From NCBI GenBank assembly GCA_949825045.1, contig OX463815.1, positions 15,865,231 through 15,929,230 of the forward strand: DNA of 64,000 nucleotides, given 5' to 3'. This stretch comes from Argyresthia goedartella. Taxonomy: Eukaryota > Arthropoda > Insecta > Lepidoptera > Argyresthiidae. The notes beneath the pieces were generated by a model, which worked only from the letters and a program-made list of their open reading frames with translations, made no database searches and had not been told where the DNA came from. Shown piece after piece: positions 42,476-53,519 of this stretch (position 1 is its first letter; each line of letters starts with the position of its first letter). The position numbers and the translations under genes were made by a program.

Positions 42476-42968
42476 TAGCATTGTATACCATGTTTATGGA
42501 ACACCCAATATGTTCTGCGATCTTCTTGTACGTCCAATTCTGTCTCGAATGTAAACCAACTATAATCTTTCTGGTATTGGGGTCACAACTCTTAGATTTA
42601 CCCATTTTCTTTGAAAAATTAGACCAATATAATTCAGTACGCACCGAAAAATTATTTATAAATGGCGCCAAAAATACATAACCATAGATTATGACTTTTT
42701 ACTTTTTAATTTTTAACATTTTAGGCCCAGATCATTTCATGTTTCTAATTAGTAGTCAAATTATGCTCGGTCGAACATAATGTTAGAAAAACTTTGTTTT
42801 TGTAAGAGTTTTGAAATATCCTTTGTACTTATTTAATACACTTATAGTGTGACTACTTAAATAAACCACCAACATTCTTTTAAGATCACTATAAAAAGTC
42901 CAGAGCAGTTTAAACTCCATGTATTAGATTTAGTACTAGGTGTTTCTAATTATCTGGCCATCACTGTA
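42476..42968 (-). pseudogene. Tc1-like transposon end and transposase N-terminus
   Basis: On the minus strand an end reading CAGTGATGGCCAGATAATTA follows TA at 42968-42967, the target of Tc1/mariner elements. Downstream, a frame reads MGKSKSCDPNTRKIIVGLHS and then YKKIAEHIGCSINMVYNAIR, the first paired-type helix-turn-helix of Tc1 transposases. The rest, including the DDE domain and other end, is gone, cut off at element T copy 3. Confidence 0.75.
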
Positions 42969-43272
42969 TATTATAAGCATATAATATATATATATATGAA
43001 TTTTTACTAATATTCCCAAAAATAGGTAATGAATGGTAATGATAAAGATAATCCAGTGTTTTGTGCAGTAAAGTATCATATTATTTTATCAATGCTAATG
43101 CATCCACTCGAATCACTCACAAGACACACACCTACATTATACATACATTAATGCGCCTATACAAACATGCTTGTGGCTCCCATTGTAGGATTAGTTTTAT
43201 CGTGGAAACATACAGTAATATATAACCTTAACCTCAACACTTAATTTAAAAAAACCTTATTTTTTGTTTCAG
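42969..43272. other. AT-rich, possible intron 3' end
   Basis: Ends in a pyrimidine-rich ATTTTTTGTTTCAG, a good splice acceptor. No repeat recognised. Confidence 0.4.
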
Positions 43273-43402
43273 GTATGTTCGTAACACTGAGGAGAAATGT
43301 CGCCGCCGCAGTCGCCGCACCGACCCGGTTGGGAAAACCAAAGTTATTATCATCAATTATCAATGTAACTTAATACAATTACTTTCTTGCGTTGCTGTTT
43401 GA
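43273..43402 (+). CDS. Candidate host exon (unassigned)
   Basis: Immediately after the acceptor TTTTTTGTTTCAG is a small patch of GC-richer DNA. One frame is open from 43274 to a TGA at 43400 (YVRNTEEKCRRRSRRTDPVG and so on, 42 codons); a second has ATG at 43275 and stops at 43371 (MFVTLRRNVAAAVAAPTRLG). If the acceptor is used, either frame could end a protein, or this may be a 5' UTR exon with the ATG as start. No family is recognised. Composition and the acceptor are the only evidence; chance occurrence is quite possible. Confidence 0.3.
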
Positions 43403-43426
43403 CTAGGTAATTTCATATTATAAAAT

Positions 43427-43815
43427 ACCGGTCTAGTACGAGTCGAGCTCACGCACGAAGGGTTCCGTACCACCGTACAATAGTAGGGATGGTGTGGAGT
43501 GAATAGTTTGGATTTTACATAGCAAAATGTTGTTTACAAAGTTATTGGCGCGGCTACTTTCATACTCTATGTATTAGTTTGTATGTGGTATTTAAAGAAT
43601 TGTTGTATGGGAGCCTCCTTAAATATTTATTTTATTCTATTTATTAGTATTTGTTGTTATAGCGGCGATAGAAATACATCATCTGTGAAAATTTCAACTG
43701 TCTTACTATCACGGTTCATGAGATACAGCCTGGTGACAGACGGACGGGCGGACGGACAGCGGAGGCTTAGTAATAGGGTCCCGTTTGGCACCCTTCGGGT
43801 ATGGAACCCTAAAAA
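43427..43815 (+). repeat. Family A repeat, copy 2 (full)
   Basis: ACCGGTCTAGTACGAGTCGA, GCACGAAGGGTTCCGTACC, ACATCATCTGTGAAAATTTC, GAGATACAGCCTGGTGACAG, GGACGGGCGGACGGACAGCG and CTTAGTAATAGGGTCCCG run to ATGGAACCCTAAAAA. Confidence 0.9.
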
Positions 43816-44162
43816 TTCTGATACGCTATATAATTTGTATCACGACGGACATAGTAAATCCTTCACGGTATGTGTTACCAGCATCTGTTGTTATTCGCAC
43901 GAAAGATTATGACACAAAATGCATATTTATGTACACATCTTCAACTTGTTGTCGTATCTACATAAGTATAAGGAATTTAAAATATATTTTGCTGCAGTAA
44001 TGTACTCGACAACTTATCAGGTAGATTTCTACGTATGAAATCTACAGACACAAACTTAATCATAGAAACAACCTTCACAATGAAAACGATTTTATAAAAT
44101 CACTTTCGTTCTCAATCCGTTCCAAAACGGTTAGCCGCTTGCCCTGAAACGCAGGAAAAAGT
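43816..44162. other. No gene recognised
   Basis: AT-rich spacer between repeats. Confidence 0.4.
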
Positions 44163-44535
44163 AGTTTATGTGACTGCTACATAATGGAGGGCATTAATAC
44201 TCGAGATCGGCTCATTTTCATACACTAGTTTATCTACACACATATCATAAGCGCTCTTTAATGTGTTCAGGAACCGCATGTTCGACCGGCCTGGTGGCAT
44301 TGATAATTCCTTTGCACTTGTTTAGCTTCTACAGTAGTACCAACTTCACAAACAAAGTAGGGGCGGCGTTCGAAATTTGAATGTCATAATATGTGGAAAA
44401 ATTACACATTATGCTCATAATGTGTAATTTTTCAGATAAGAAATAAGTTTTTACCAAGTAGTTTAACATTATGCTGATCGTAACGTGCGGTTTTTGTACG
44501 CAGTAAAGAGGGTTTATGATATGTTTGTAGATAAA
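44163..44535. mobile_element. Composite U-T element, copy 4
   Basis: U module at 44163-44212, then element T with both ends (TTTATCTACACACATATCAT at 44228; TATGATATGTTTGTAGATAA to 44535). It carries the same internal hairpin as copy 2 (GAAAAATTACACATTATG / CATAATGTGTAATTTTTC). Confidence 0.75.
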
Positions 44536-45072
44536 AGTAATAAAATAAAGTTATTTTCTGATTGATTCGGTTTCATAGTATATATCTGAAATATAACCGC
44601 AATAACAGCTTTAACTTCAACGCCATTATCGATCTGTAACAAATTTATACCTATAAATACTATACTGTCTGTCTATACTGCTTCTGTTGAAAAGTCTCGC
44701 CTCGTGTTCGAAGATCTCGTATCACGATATTTATGATCGCGGTCTTACGGAGCGTTATTAGAAGAATTGTCGTCGCTTCGCTTCACCGTGATATATCCCA
44801 TATCCCATTCGACACAATGCGGACTGCGTGCAGACAGAAATATTCCTTTACTAATAAAAAAGAGATTAACAAGGGTAAGTACTAGAAGATGAGCCCGAGA
44901 ACAAACGGCCGGACACGGCTGTAAACCCAAGCCGTTTCGACAACCGGAAATGCGACTGATAAAACACCGAACTGTCGAATTTGTGAAGGTAATGCTAAAA
45001 ATAGGCTTATGTTTAAACGATTACCAAAACCGCACCTATTTTACTAAAAATAAATTCGAAATAACTGCCAGA
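44536..45072. other. No gene recognised
   Basis: No domain or repeat match seen. Confidence 0.4.
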
Positions 45073-45585
45073 ATGGATAAATGTCCACCAAATTGTGTTT
45101 GGATAAATGATCACCAAACTCCTTTTTATGTTTTGTGTGCTTAGTTTATGTTTTAGGTATTTTTTGTTGTTCATACATGTTCAACCTAACACGAAGGATA
45201 AAGTGGGCTTCGATTCACACACCCCCTTTACCCTTCACCTAAGCTACCGCAGTATTGACGACCCGAATGGCCGAGTCGGCAGTGACGCTGCCTACGAAAC
45301 CAAGGGTCCCGGGTTCGAGTCCCGGTGGGGGCAAATGTTTGTTTGATGAGAACGGATGTTTGTACCCTAGTCATGGTTGTTTATCTATCTAAGTATAATA
45401 TTTCTATAAATAAGTATATATATCGTTGTCTAGTACCCAAGATACAGGGAATCCTAGTTTGGGGCTAGATCAATGTGTGTAAAAGGTGTCCAAGGTATTA
45501 TTATTATAATTTTTTTTTTATTTTGCCCTGATATTTTTTGCAACTTTTGGTGTTCATTTATCCATTTTGGGTAGGAAAAAAATAT
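45073..45585. mobile_element. TIR element M3, carrying a SINE
   Basis: Left ATGGATAAATGTCCACCAAA, right inverted TTTTGGTGTTCATTTATCCA. The centre 45168-45252 (TTCAACCTAACACGAAGGAT ... CTTCACCTAAGCTACCGCAG) is the module shared with M1 and M2. A SINE 2 is inserted right after the module. Confidence 0.7.
45255..45512 (+). mobile_element. SINE family 2, copy 3, intact head
   Basis: CGAATGGCCGAGTCGGCAGT (box A TGGCCGAGTCGG) and GGGTTCGAGTCCCGG (box B), then AACGGATGTTTGTACCCTAG, AAGATACAGGGAATCCTAGT and an ATTATTATT tail. Confidence 0.9.
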
Positions 45586-45613
45586 TTTGGTGATCATTAT
45601 ATTTGTTGCCTTA

Positions 45614-45676
45614 ATAATAGTTTATGTGACTGCTACATAATGGAGGGCATTAATACTCGAGAGTGGGTTTATGAAA
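45614..45676. repeat. U module fragment
   Basis: TTTATGTGACTGCTACATAA, TGGAGGGCATTAATACTCGA and GAGTGGGTTTATGAAAC, cut by the 5' edge of LINE X. Confidence 0.8.
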
Positions 45677-46545
45677 CTTGCGACTTTTCACTCTCTTAGG
45701 AGACTTCAGTACTTCTTGCCTCGACAGACCAAAATAACTCTCGCTCAGTCTCTCCTTCTACCCCTCATCGACTATGCTGATGTATGCTGGGTCATTGCTA
45801 ACGAAGAACTACTGAACAAACTCGAACGACTTCAAAATCTCGGGATTCGGTTTATCTTTGGGCTGCGCAAGTACGGCCATGTATCACAACATCGCAAGGA
45901 GTTAAAGTGGCTACCGATCTGTCTTCGCCGGGATTCTCACATTCTCAATTTCCTCTACAACATTTTACGGAATCCACGCAATCCAACTTTCCTACGAGAC
46001 AGTTTTCAATTTCTTTCTTCCAGCAGGCCTCGGAGAACTCACGCATTTTCTATGCTCACAACTCCACAGCATAATACCGCGACCTATGATCACGGGTTTA
46101 GACTCCAGGCCATTCGGTTGTGGAATGCACTCCCTGGCACCATCAGGGACAGTCCTACTCTCAATATATTTAAAAGTAGCGTGTAGGCATTATCTCTCTC
46201 TTTAGAATTACAGGTAGTATGTATGTAAGTATTTATTAGCACATTTATATATAATAGTAGTAGTTAGTATTATATTATAAGTATTTAGTATATAATTATA
46301 GTCATTAAATGTTTTATTTTATTTATTAATATTTATGTAAGTACTCGTTTATTTCGTCATATTGTTGTACACATTGGTCTACCCCTGCTCAGCAATCAAC
46401 ATCTCCAACTTTAACCTGGTTTGCTGGAAGAGATCTCTTATTAGAGATAAGCTCGCCTTTGTACACTATTTTTATGTAACTCTTTTTTATATCATTTGTG
46501 TGCAATAAAGAAATTATGAAAATTATGAATTATGAAATTTCTTTT
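45671..46545 (+). pseudogene. LINE X, 5'-truncated: RT C-terminus and 3' UTR
   Basis: Frame 45671-46186 reads LPRQTKITLAQSLLLPLIDY, ADVCWVIANEELLNKLERLQ, GLRKYGHVSQHRKELKWLPI, and ends FRLQAIRLWNALPGTIRDSP and TLNIFKSSV. This is the C-terminal region of a Jockey/CR1-group RT after the catalytic core. The 3' UTR holds TTTGCTGGAAGAGATCTC, ATAAGCTCGCCTTTGTACAC and ends in an AAATTATG repeat (46508-46541). The same 3' UTR is found at 8768-8900 (reversed) and 53812-53990. The apparent ATG is internal to the original ORF. Confidence 0.9.
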
Positions 46546-46549
46546 TGTA

Positions 46550-46606
46550 AACCATCAAGTGCGTGTCGGACTCGCGTACGAAGGGTTCCGTACCACCGCA
46601 CAATGG
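46550..46606 (+). repeat. Family A, 5' fragment
   Basis: CAAGTGCGTGTCGGACTCGC, GTACGAAGGGTTCCGTACC. It stops after CACAATGGT. Confidence 0.8.
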
Positions 46607-47037
46607 TATTAAATTTTCTTGTGATATTATTTTCTTCTGTGTGTTAAGATAGAAAAAAAAATTAACTTTCATATTCCAAGTATGTAACATTAACACAAAA
46701 ATAAGTATTTATGATCCTTGCAACAAGCTCTTTCATTAGACATGTAACCGGATATGGTTTGGAAAGCTTTTTTTATATATCTGATTTGCCTCCACATAGT
46801 GCCCCCCCCCCCCCCCCCCCCCTCTTTTTTAACCGCACATTTTTCATCATTTTTCCAGTCATATTTAAGTAAAGACCTAAAATTTTTTCATTTCAATTTT
46901 GATGAATGAAATTTTATTATCGTTAAGGTATTAAAGCTGATCTTGTAAAAGTAATTTAAATTATTTTAAAATTTGTGTGCTGTGTCGATTTGGCCTGTCT
47001 GTGATTGATAGCACATTTAGATTATGGAAATTATTAC
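46607..47037. other. No gene; poly-C run
   Basis: Contains 21 consecutive C at 46802-46822 followed by a T-run, otherwise AT-rich. Confidence 0.6.
46802..46822. repeat. C21 homopolymer
   Basis: Twenty-one C in a row, followed by TCTTTTTT. Length is prone to sequencing error. Confidence 0.9.
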
Positions 47038-47312
47038 AAAAATAGCTCCGTGGTCTAATGGGTTTCACGCTTGCTTCTCACACACTGTTCGATTCCTGAC
47101 CATGTACCAGTGAGATAGTTAATCTATCTTAAGTACTTCTCTGATGGAAGACATCGCGAGGAAACCTTCATAACTTGATAACTACGGCGTTGGGCTAGCC
47201 CCCTGTCACGCAAAATGGAGAATTGAATAACTGACTCAAAGTGGGCACAATTGTGCCTCTGCCTTCTAGTATCGGAAAAATCGTGACGCTATGTTATGTA
47301 TGTTATAAATAT
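47038..47312 (+). mobile_element. SINE family 3, copy 2
   Basis: GCTCCGTGGTCTAATGGG (box A) and GTTCGATTCC (47087-47096, box B), then GACCATGTACCAGTGAGATA, GAGGAAACCTTCATAACTTG and AGTGGGCACAATTGTGCCTC. Confidence 0.85.
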
Positions 47313-47481
47313 AAATAACCATCCCAATTATTTTTTTAATGCCTAGAGTTTTTACGAACACTAGATAATCGATGCGATATTTTTCATTAATTTAATTAAA
47401 CAACACAATAATTCTAAGCCCCGGTTTCAAACTATACCACGGTAACATTTTAGGAACCGCGCATTTTTTTTTTTTATAAAC

Positions 47482-47695
47482 ATTTATATTTATATACAGG
47501 CACATACATTGCTTCTGGCCCCACACTAGGATACCCTGTGTCGTGGTAACCAGAAACAGCGACGTCACACACATATAAACATCCAAGACCTGGGGATTGT
47601 TTTTTTTTTTTTTTCATTACCCCCAGCCGGGGATCGAACCCGGGACCTCTCGCATGGTAGGCAGAGCCACAACCGCTGCGCCACAGAGGCCGTCA
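47482..47695 (-). mobile_element. SINE family 1, intact head
   Basis: Minus strand: GGCCTCTGTGGCGCAGCGG, GGTCCCGGGTTCGATCCCCG (box B intact), AACAATCCCCAGGTCTTGGA, GTCGCTGTTTCTGGTTACCA and CACAGGGTATCCTAGTGTGG. An A-run lies between head and body. Confidence 0.9.
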
Positions 47696-48464
47696 AATTA
47701 AAAGAGGCATTAAAAGAGGCATTATATAATTGTGGGTAGTTAAAGAAATGAGCTGTTATAAAAAACGGATATCATTTTCGGAAAAACAACTAAAATACAT
47801 TAAAAACCACCATAGAAGGAAAAAACAAAAGTGTTTTTGTTGACCGTGTAATGGAACAATGGAGCCCATAAACACCATCATTGTGACCCAGTCATTTGGT
47901 GCGACCGATATGTGGTTAACCAGAAAGATTTTCGGGAGTTTTGTTTGGTGATATCATAGAATTTGATGAACTCTTTCTGAAATTGTACTGTGCCAACTCG
48001 TATCTCTGCCGCTTCCGCTGCCACATTCGAAAAATGTCGCTTAAACTACTGATTTGTCAACATCTCCTCTTCAACTCATTTACGATATAACTTACTTTTA
48101 ATAAAATAAACTAGAGGAATTTTCCTATAATCTCCTCAACCACTTTTTGTGAAGTCAATAATTTTCAAAGTCTACTTTATCATGCGTTTTGGCCGTTAAA
48201 TGAAAGAAGTCCCCATGCAAGGGACAAGGGACTTCAGTACCACAAAGAGAAATAAATCAACCCTTATATTATCACTTCGTTTTCCTTCGGTTGGTGGACA
48301 GACCATGCATTTTTTTCTTTACTCTGTTAGACCTTTTTATCAGTGAAGGCATCTGTAGTGTTTGCTACTCGACAGTGTGTGAAGGGAGCCGCGTCCTTAA
48401 AAGTTATCATTAAACCCTTGAACTGTGCCTACTTGTTTTACTCAACTATCTCGCAGTATCAAAT
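47696..48464. other. No gene recognised
   Basis: Starts with a 12 bp duplicate (TTAAAAGAGGCA twice, 47698-47721). The rest has no repeat or frame I recognise. Confidence 0.45.
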
Positions 48465-48700
48465 TGAAATTGATATCAGTTACTCATATATGCAGTACAA
48501 TACAACAGTAAAAAAATAAATCTTCTACGTCAACGCAATCAAAAGATATGTCGTAATGTAACCTCATATTTCGACACTCACTAAGGATTCAAATGTAGCC
48601 TATAGGGTACTTCCCCTTTACCTACAATTATGACTTTTGGCGAGAAGCAAGGTACTTGCAATGATAAAAAAACACTAGCAAGGAAAAATTACATTACTGA
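48465..48700 (-). repeat. Family G repeat, copy 2
   Basis: Reversed phrases: CAACGCAATCAAAAGATATG, CCTATAGGGTACTTCC, GAGAAGCAAGGTACTTGC. Matches 28745-29070 and 61852-62245. Confidence 0.6.
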
Positions 48701-48894
48701 GTAATGAAAAACAATGAAAACCTTAAATTTGTTTACTACAAATTCATCACGAAATAAAAGCGTACGGGAAAAAATTACAAAAAAAAAACACATTACTTGT
48801 CTAAGGACCCACCTTTTTTAAGCGCGTTTATTTTGTAATTCATAACTAAAGCGGCAATAAAAATACACAAATTGCGCAAATTTCTAATGTCTAC

Positions 48895-49022
48895 TTACGG
48901 CCTATTACGGTTCCTGAGATATAGGCCGCTGACAGACAGACTCAAGAACGGACGGACGGACGGACGGACGGGGGCTTAGCATTAGGCTCCCATTGGACAA
49001 CTTTTTGGATATGGATGCTTGA
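48895..49022 (+). repeat. Family A, 3' fragment
   Basis: GGTTCCTGAGATATAGGCCG, a (GACG)n run at 48950-48970, GGGGCTTAGCATTAGGCTCC. The last bases are diverged (ATGGATGCTTGAAA). Confidence 0.7.
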
Positions 49023-49416
49023 AACATAATATGCGCCACTCACTCCTATCCTACCGGGTGGCATTGAATTGTAAATATGGCCAAAATTAATGTTTAACTT
49101 TACTTTGCGGCGCTCGTAAGCTAAAACTATTGACTACACGAAAAGACGTTGAATCAAGAATTATTGGGTTTTTTTCTAGCTTATTGCAGCAAAAGGCTAT
49201 CGTAAAATGAGCCGAAATGGAGATATTGCCAAAAAAATGTTTTTAAGCGCCATTTTTCCATATGTAGCAAGCGTCATTCGAAATCAAAACTCGCAACTTT
49301 CCAGGAAAATCTACCAAATGACTGTTACCCTAAAGACACAATAGCCTACGCCAGCTACGTCTAGAGTAGAAAATGATAATACCGTAGTTTATTTATCCTC
49401 CAAAACTTGAGTTGAA

Positions 49417-50034
49417 ATCTAGTTATAGTATTGTTGAACTACTAATCTAGTTATAGTATTGTTGAACTACTAATCTAGTTATAGTATTGTTGAACTACTA
49501 ATCTAGTTATAGTATTGTTGAACTACTAATCTAGTTATAGTATTGTTGAACTACTAATCTAGTTATAGTATTGTTGAACTACTAATCTAGTTATAGTATT
49601 GTTGAACTACTAATCTAGTTATAGTATTGTTGAACTACTAATCTAGTTATAGTAATGTTGAACTACTAATCTAGTTATAGTATTGTTGAACTACTAATCT
49701 AGTTATAGTATTGTTGAACTACTAATCTAGTTATAGTATTGTTGAACTACTAATCTAGTTATAGTATTGTTGAACTACTAATCTAGTTATAGTATTGTTG
49801 AACTACTAATCTAGTTATAGTATTGTTGAACTACTAATCTAGTTATAGTATTGTTGAACTACTAATCTAGTTATAGTATTGTTGAACTACTAATCTAGTT
49901 ATAGTAATGTTGAACTACTAATCTAGTTATAGTATTGTTGAACTACTAATCTAGTTATAGTATTGTTGAACTACTAATCTAGTTATAGTATTGTTGAACT
50001 ACTTATCTAGTTATAGTATTGTTGAACTACTAAT
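49417..50034. repeat. Minisatellite, 28 bp x 22
   Basis: The unit ATCTAGTTATAGTATTGTTG plus AACTACTA repeats about 22 times, almost perfectly. An A variant (AGTAATGTTG) occurs at 49655 and 49907, exactly 252 bases or nine units apart, and a T variant (ACTTATC) near 49994. No spacers, so not a CRISPR array. Confidence 0.97.
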
Positions 50035-50848
50035 CAGTATCTCATTAATGGCACCACAGTTAATAAATGGGAATATCTCTAGAAAACCGGGAAACTAACT
50101 ATTGGGGAAACTGAGCTATTTCGGTGACAAGCGCTATTTGGCTCGGTATCGTTGTGCGCATATCAAACAGCTTGCCCGAAACGTGACGTATATATATTAT
50201 TGCTTTTCTATAAAATATATAAAAACTTTTCGATAGACCTACTGTGTACATCTGCACCATTCTAACATATAAGAAGCAAAAAGGACAGCTAACTCCTATA
50301 TTTTCCGAACAAACCCGAATCGAGACACGGAGAAGATCTCTTTTCTATCTAGTATACTCTGTTATTCTACGATGTATATCTCTATTTTATGAGAATAAAC
50401 GAGCTGCAAAAGTATTTTGATTATGTTACGATGAGTCCTTGCAGAGTACATTTTACATCGCGGGTCTTACGATAACATGTAGGCCGTAGAAGAAAGCCCA
50501 AGTGCTGAAATTGTTATTTCTACTTATAGTTTATCATTATGCTCGGGAATAGTGCAGTGGGTGTCGTCATATAATATACGAGCGGTGTTTGTCATCACTG
50601 TTCTCATAAAAAAGTAATATCTCGTGAAGTTTACCGTGTGGTACAGTGTTTACTATGAAAGATTTATGATAAAATCGTAAAATGTACCTGTTTCCGAAAA
50701 AAGATTCAGTGGAGTTTTTCAGTTTTACTATCACACCGGCTCTACGTTTGTTAACACATTAAAATATTCAAAAACAATGATTAAATACAGCAGTTTTTGT
50801 GTCATGTCAAGGAAAATAACTTGGCCGATTGAAGCATAATCTTTGAAG
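50035..50848. other. Spacer between minisatellites, no gene
   Basis: Unique-looking DNA with no frame of note. Confidence 0.4.
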
Positions 50849-50927
50849 TGACGCAACAAATTATAAAGCGAGTGTGCTGAAATCAGCAACTGTTTTCAGC
50901 ACACTCGCTTTATAATTTGTTGCGTCA
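50849..50927. repeat. Perfect 34 bp hairpin
   Basis: TGACGCAACAAATTATAAAG and CGAGTGTGCTGAAA (50849-50882) pair without mismatch with 50894-50927 across an 11-base loop (TCAGCAACTGT). Perfect pairing over 34 bases is far beyond chance. Confidence 0.95.
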
Positions 50928-51107
50928 AAAGACGGCAGCCATTTATTAACATTTGTCTCGAACACTTATGCGAATTCTAATTATATAATTCTCACTACTT
51001 GGGCGTGCTAACTTCTACCTCTACGCCGCTAATTAGTACTACAGAGAGGTGACGTACCGGCAACATAATTAGCTATCCACGAATAGATTTCCACGAGATA
51101 TAAACTG

Positions 51108-51432
51108 CATTAGTCTCTTGCATTAGTCTCTTGCATTAGTCTCTTGCATTAGTCTCTTGCATTAGTCTCTTGCATTAGTCTCTTGCATTAGTCTCTTGCA
51201 TTAGTCTCTTGCATTAGTCTCTTGCATTAGTCTCTTGCATTAGTCTCTTGCATTAGTCTCTTGCATTAGTCTCTTGCATTAGTCTCTTGCATTAGTCTCT
51301 TGCATTAGTCTCTTGCATTAGTCTCTTGCATTAGTCTCTTGCATTAGTCTCTTGCATTAGTCTCTTGCATTAGTCTCTTGCATTAGTCTCTTGCATTAGT
51401 CTCTTGCATTAGTCTCTTGCATTAGTCTCTTG
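51108..51432. repeat. Minisatellite, 13 bp x 25
   Basis: CATTAGTCTCTTG repeats 25 times with no mismatch seen. The array begins after TAAACTG and ends before GTTAACTGAG. Confidence 0.97.
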
Positions 51433-53519
51433 GTTAACTGAGTAGAAAAGAACGACTTTATAATTGTATTTACAGATTTAGGTATAATTTATGGCAAGTC
51501 TCACTGTGTGTAATTTTAGTCAACGTTTGCGACTACCAAGTTGTATATTTTATTATCCGTAAATAAGTCCGTCGGTTTATAGAGTTTGTAATCGACAATA
51601 TAAACCTGATAAAACCAGGATTACTTTGTGTCGAGAGCATAAAAGGTCGAATGTCTCTTTACAATGCAAATATTCACGAAATCTACAGATGTACATGAAT
51701 AAAATTTACATATTTACACCAGTGTGTGTTAGATAAACCACATGAAAATACTTTGAACAATTTCTATTTTACGGTTCTTTATCACATTTGATTCTAAGCC
51801 ATCCGTAAGCCCCTGGATTAACGGTAGGAGAAAGCCAGCAAAGGTTTTCGAAATAATCATTCTATGGGATAATCACGAATAGCCTCACTGGCGCTGGTGA
51901 TGGTGATGCGGAACAATCAGTGCTCGAGAATGCCCCGCGCTAGAGTGAGTTTTTTTTATTTTGATCCAAAATATCACCTCAATCTTCAGAAAGACTAGAA
52001 GCCTGTTGAGTGGACAGCTTTGAGCTTATCAAACGGAGACAGGCCCTTAGCGTCTTAATTTGTAACTGCTATCTTAATAATAAAATATATTTGGATTTTC
52101 ATTTGACGCGGTTTTGTTAAACGCAGAGTTTTGGAAATTAAACTGAAACCACAGATCATTTTGAATGAGTACTGTTTCAGGTACAAGGTGGCAGAATTTA
52201 ACATTGTAATGGATATGATAATGATGTATGACTGTTTGTTTTTTTTGTTTACAAGTAATATAATATTCACGCATATATACAACTTAACCTAGCTCAATAT
52301 ATAAAAATATAAATATGACTATCTTGTAACTGCTTTTCGGAGTCAAGGAATCAATACCAATAATATCTGGAGAAGCCAAATTGAGCAAGTGTTCATGAAG
52401 TTTATCGATTACGATTATTATCAGAATTATATGCTTGTTTACTGCACAGGGAATTGGAGCATGTATGTATTATGTCTGTCAGTCAGAATATAGCAAACAC
52501 CGTTGCTCAAGAATATATTTAAACATGTACATATATTCATAACATAACGCCTGTCAGGATGTACAGGTGGGACAATAATTTATCATACACCGGTGCCAAA
52601 ATAATCGCAGTGTTTATATCAGGTCATCTTGTGAACAACTACGTTGTTTTTTTCACGAAATCTGTTTAATATTAGCGACAGTAACTTCAAGATTAGGTAC
52701 ATTGATTACGGAGAGATCTATTGTTTACTTAGAGAAACCCTATAGTAGCCCTGAATTTTGTTCTTGAAATCTTAAAACTGATCTTGGATTTCAGACATAA
52801 AAGTTATGGTTTGTTTTTTGATTAAATCAGATAATGCAATTGGACATATTTGTGTAGGAAGATGTCGGTAGAAAATATACATACTTTTCACATCGCGGCA
52901 GGGCCGACAAAATATTCTCAAATGGATTTATCATTATTTTTTACGTAATAATAGTAGTATTTTTGTGGTTATACCTTTATTCTTTTGTTTATATAATTGT
53001 ATAGCTTCAAAAACCAAAACTTATCACAAAATGCGGATTACTATACACCGGAGCTGAATGTTCGTTTTCCCTCGCTACCAATAAACACGTCTCGAGGAAA
53101 TTAAAGCGTCTGATTTTAGAAACAGTGTTGTTGTTGGTAACGCCCCAGAGTCCAGGGTTAATGTTATATATAAGTTATAATTATGTGGATTTTATTTCGT
53201 TTCTCGCCGTATCTTTCAGCACGGTGCAATTAATTTATTCTGAAAAGAGCCTAATATTAGCTACTTTCATAATTAACAAAGTAAACAACCATTATGTTTC
53301 TCAACAACTCTTGCAGCTAACATTAGCTTTTGTTAGTCCCCATCAACGCCATTTACATAGGCCACCACTCGAGATCGAGGGAATAAAAGAACGTTATCAA
53401 GCACTTGCCTCGCTTCAATGGGCTATTTATAAGGACACACTGAACCCGTAATGGTATGAACATTGTCGGAACAATGGCCCGCAATGCTCCTAGACATATC
53501 TAGTCACAAAACAACGAAC
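51433..53519. other. Long stretch without a recognised gene
   Basis: The longest frames (53125-53451 plus, 52282-52055 minus) show no domain. It may be unique intergenic or intronic DNA. Confidence 0.45.

Noticed and set aside
46802..46822. Poly-C run as a regulatory element
   Set aside because: A single homopolymer of this length is most simply slippage or sequencing noise.
49417..50034. Array resembling a CRISPR locus
   Set aside because: The 28 bp units follow each other directly with no spacers, there are no cas genes and the DNA is eukaryotic. Same for the 13 bp array at 51108.
50849..50927. Hairpin as a microRNA precursor
   Set aside because: Pairing is perfect over 34 bp; animal precursors normally have bulges, and there is no evidence of expression. 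A recent inverted repeat is more likely.
53125..53451. 108-codon ORF as a host gene
   Set aside because: Composition is irregular, no domain, no splice or promoter signal; length is within chance for this window.
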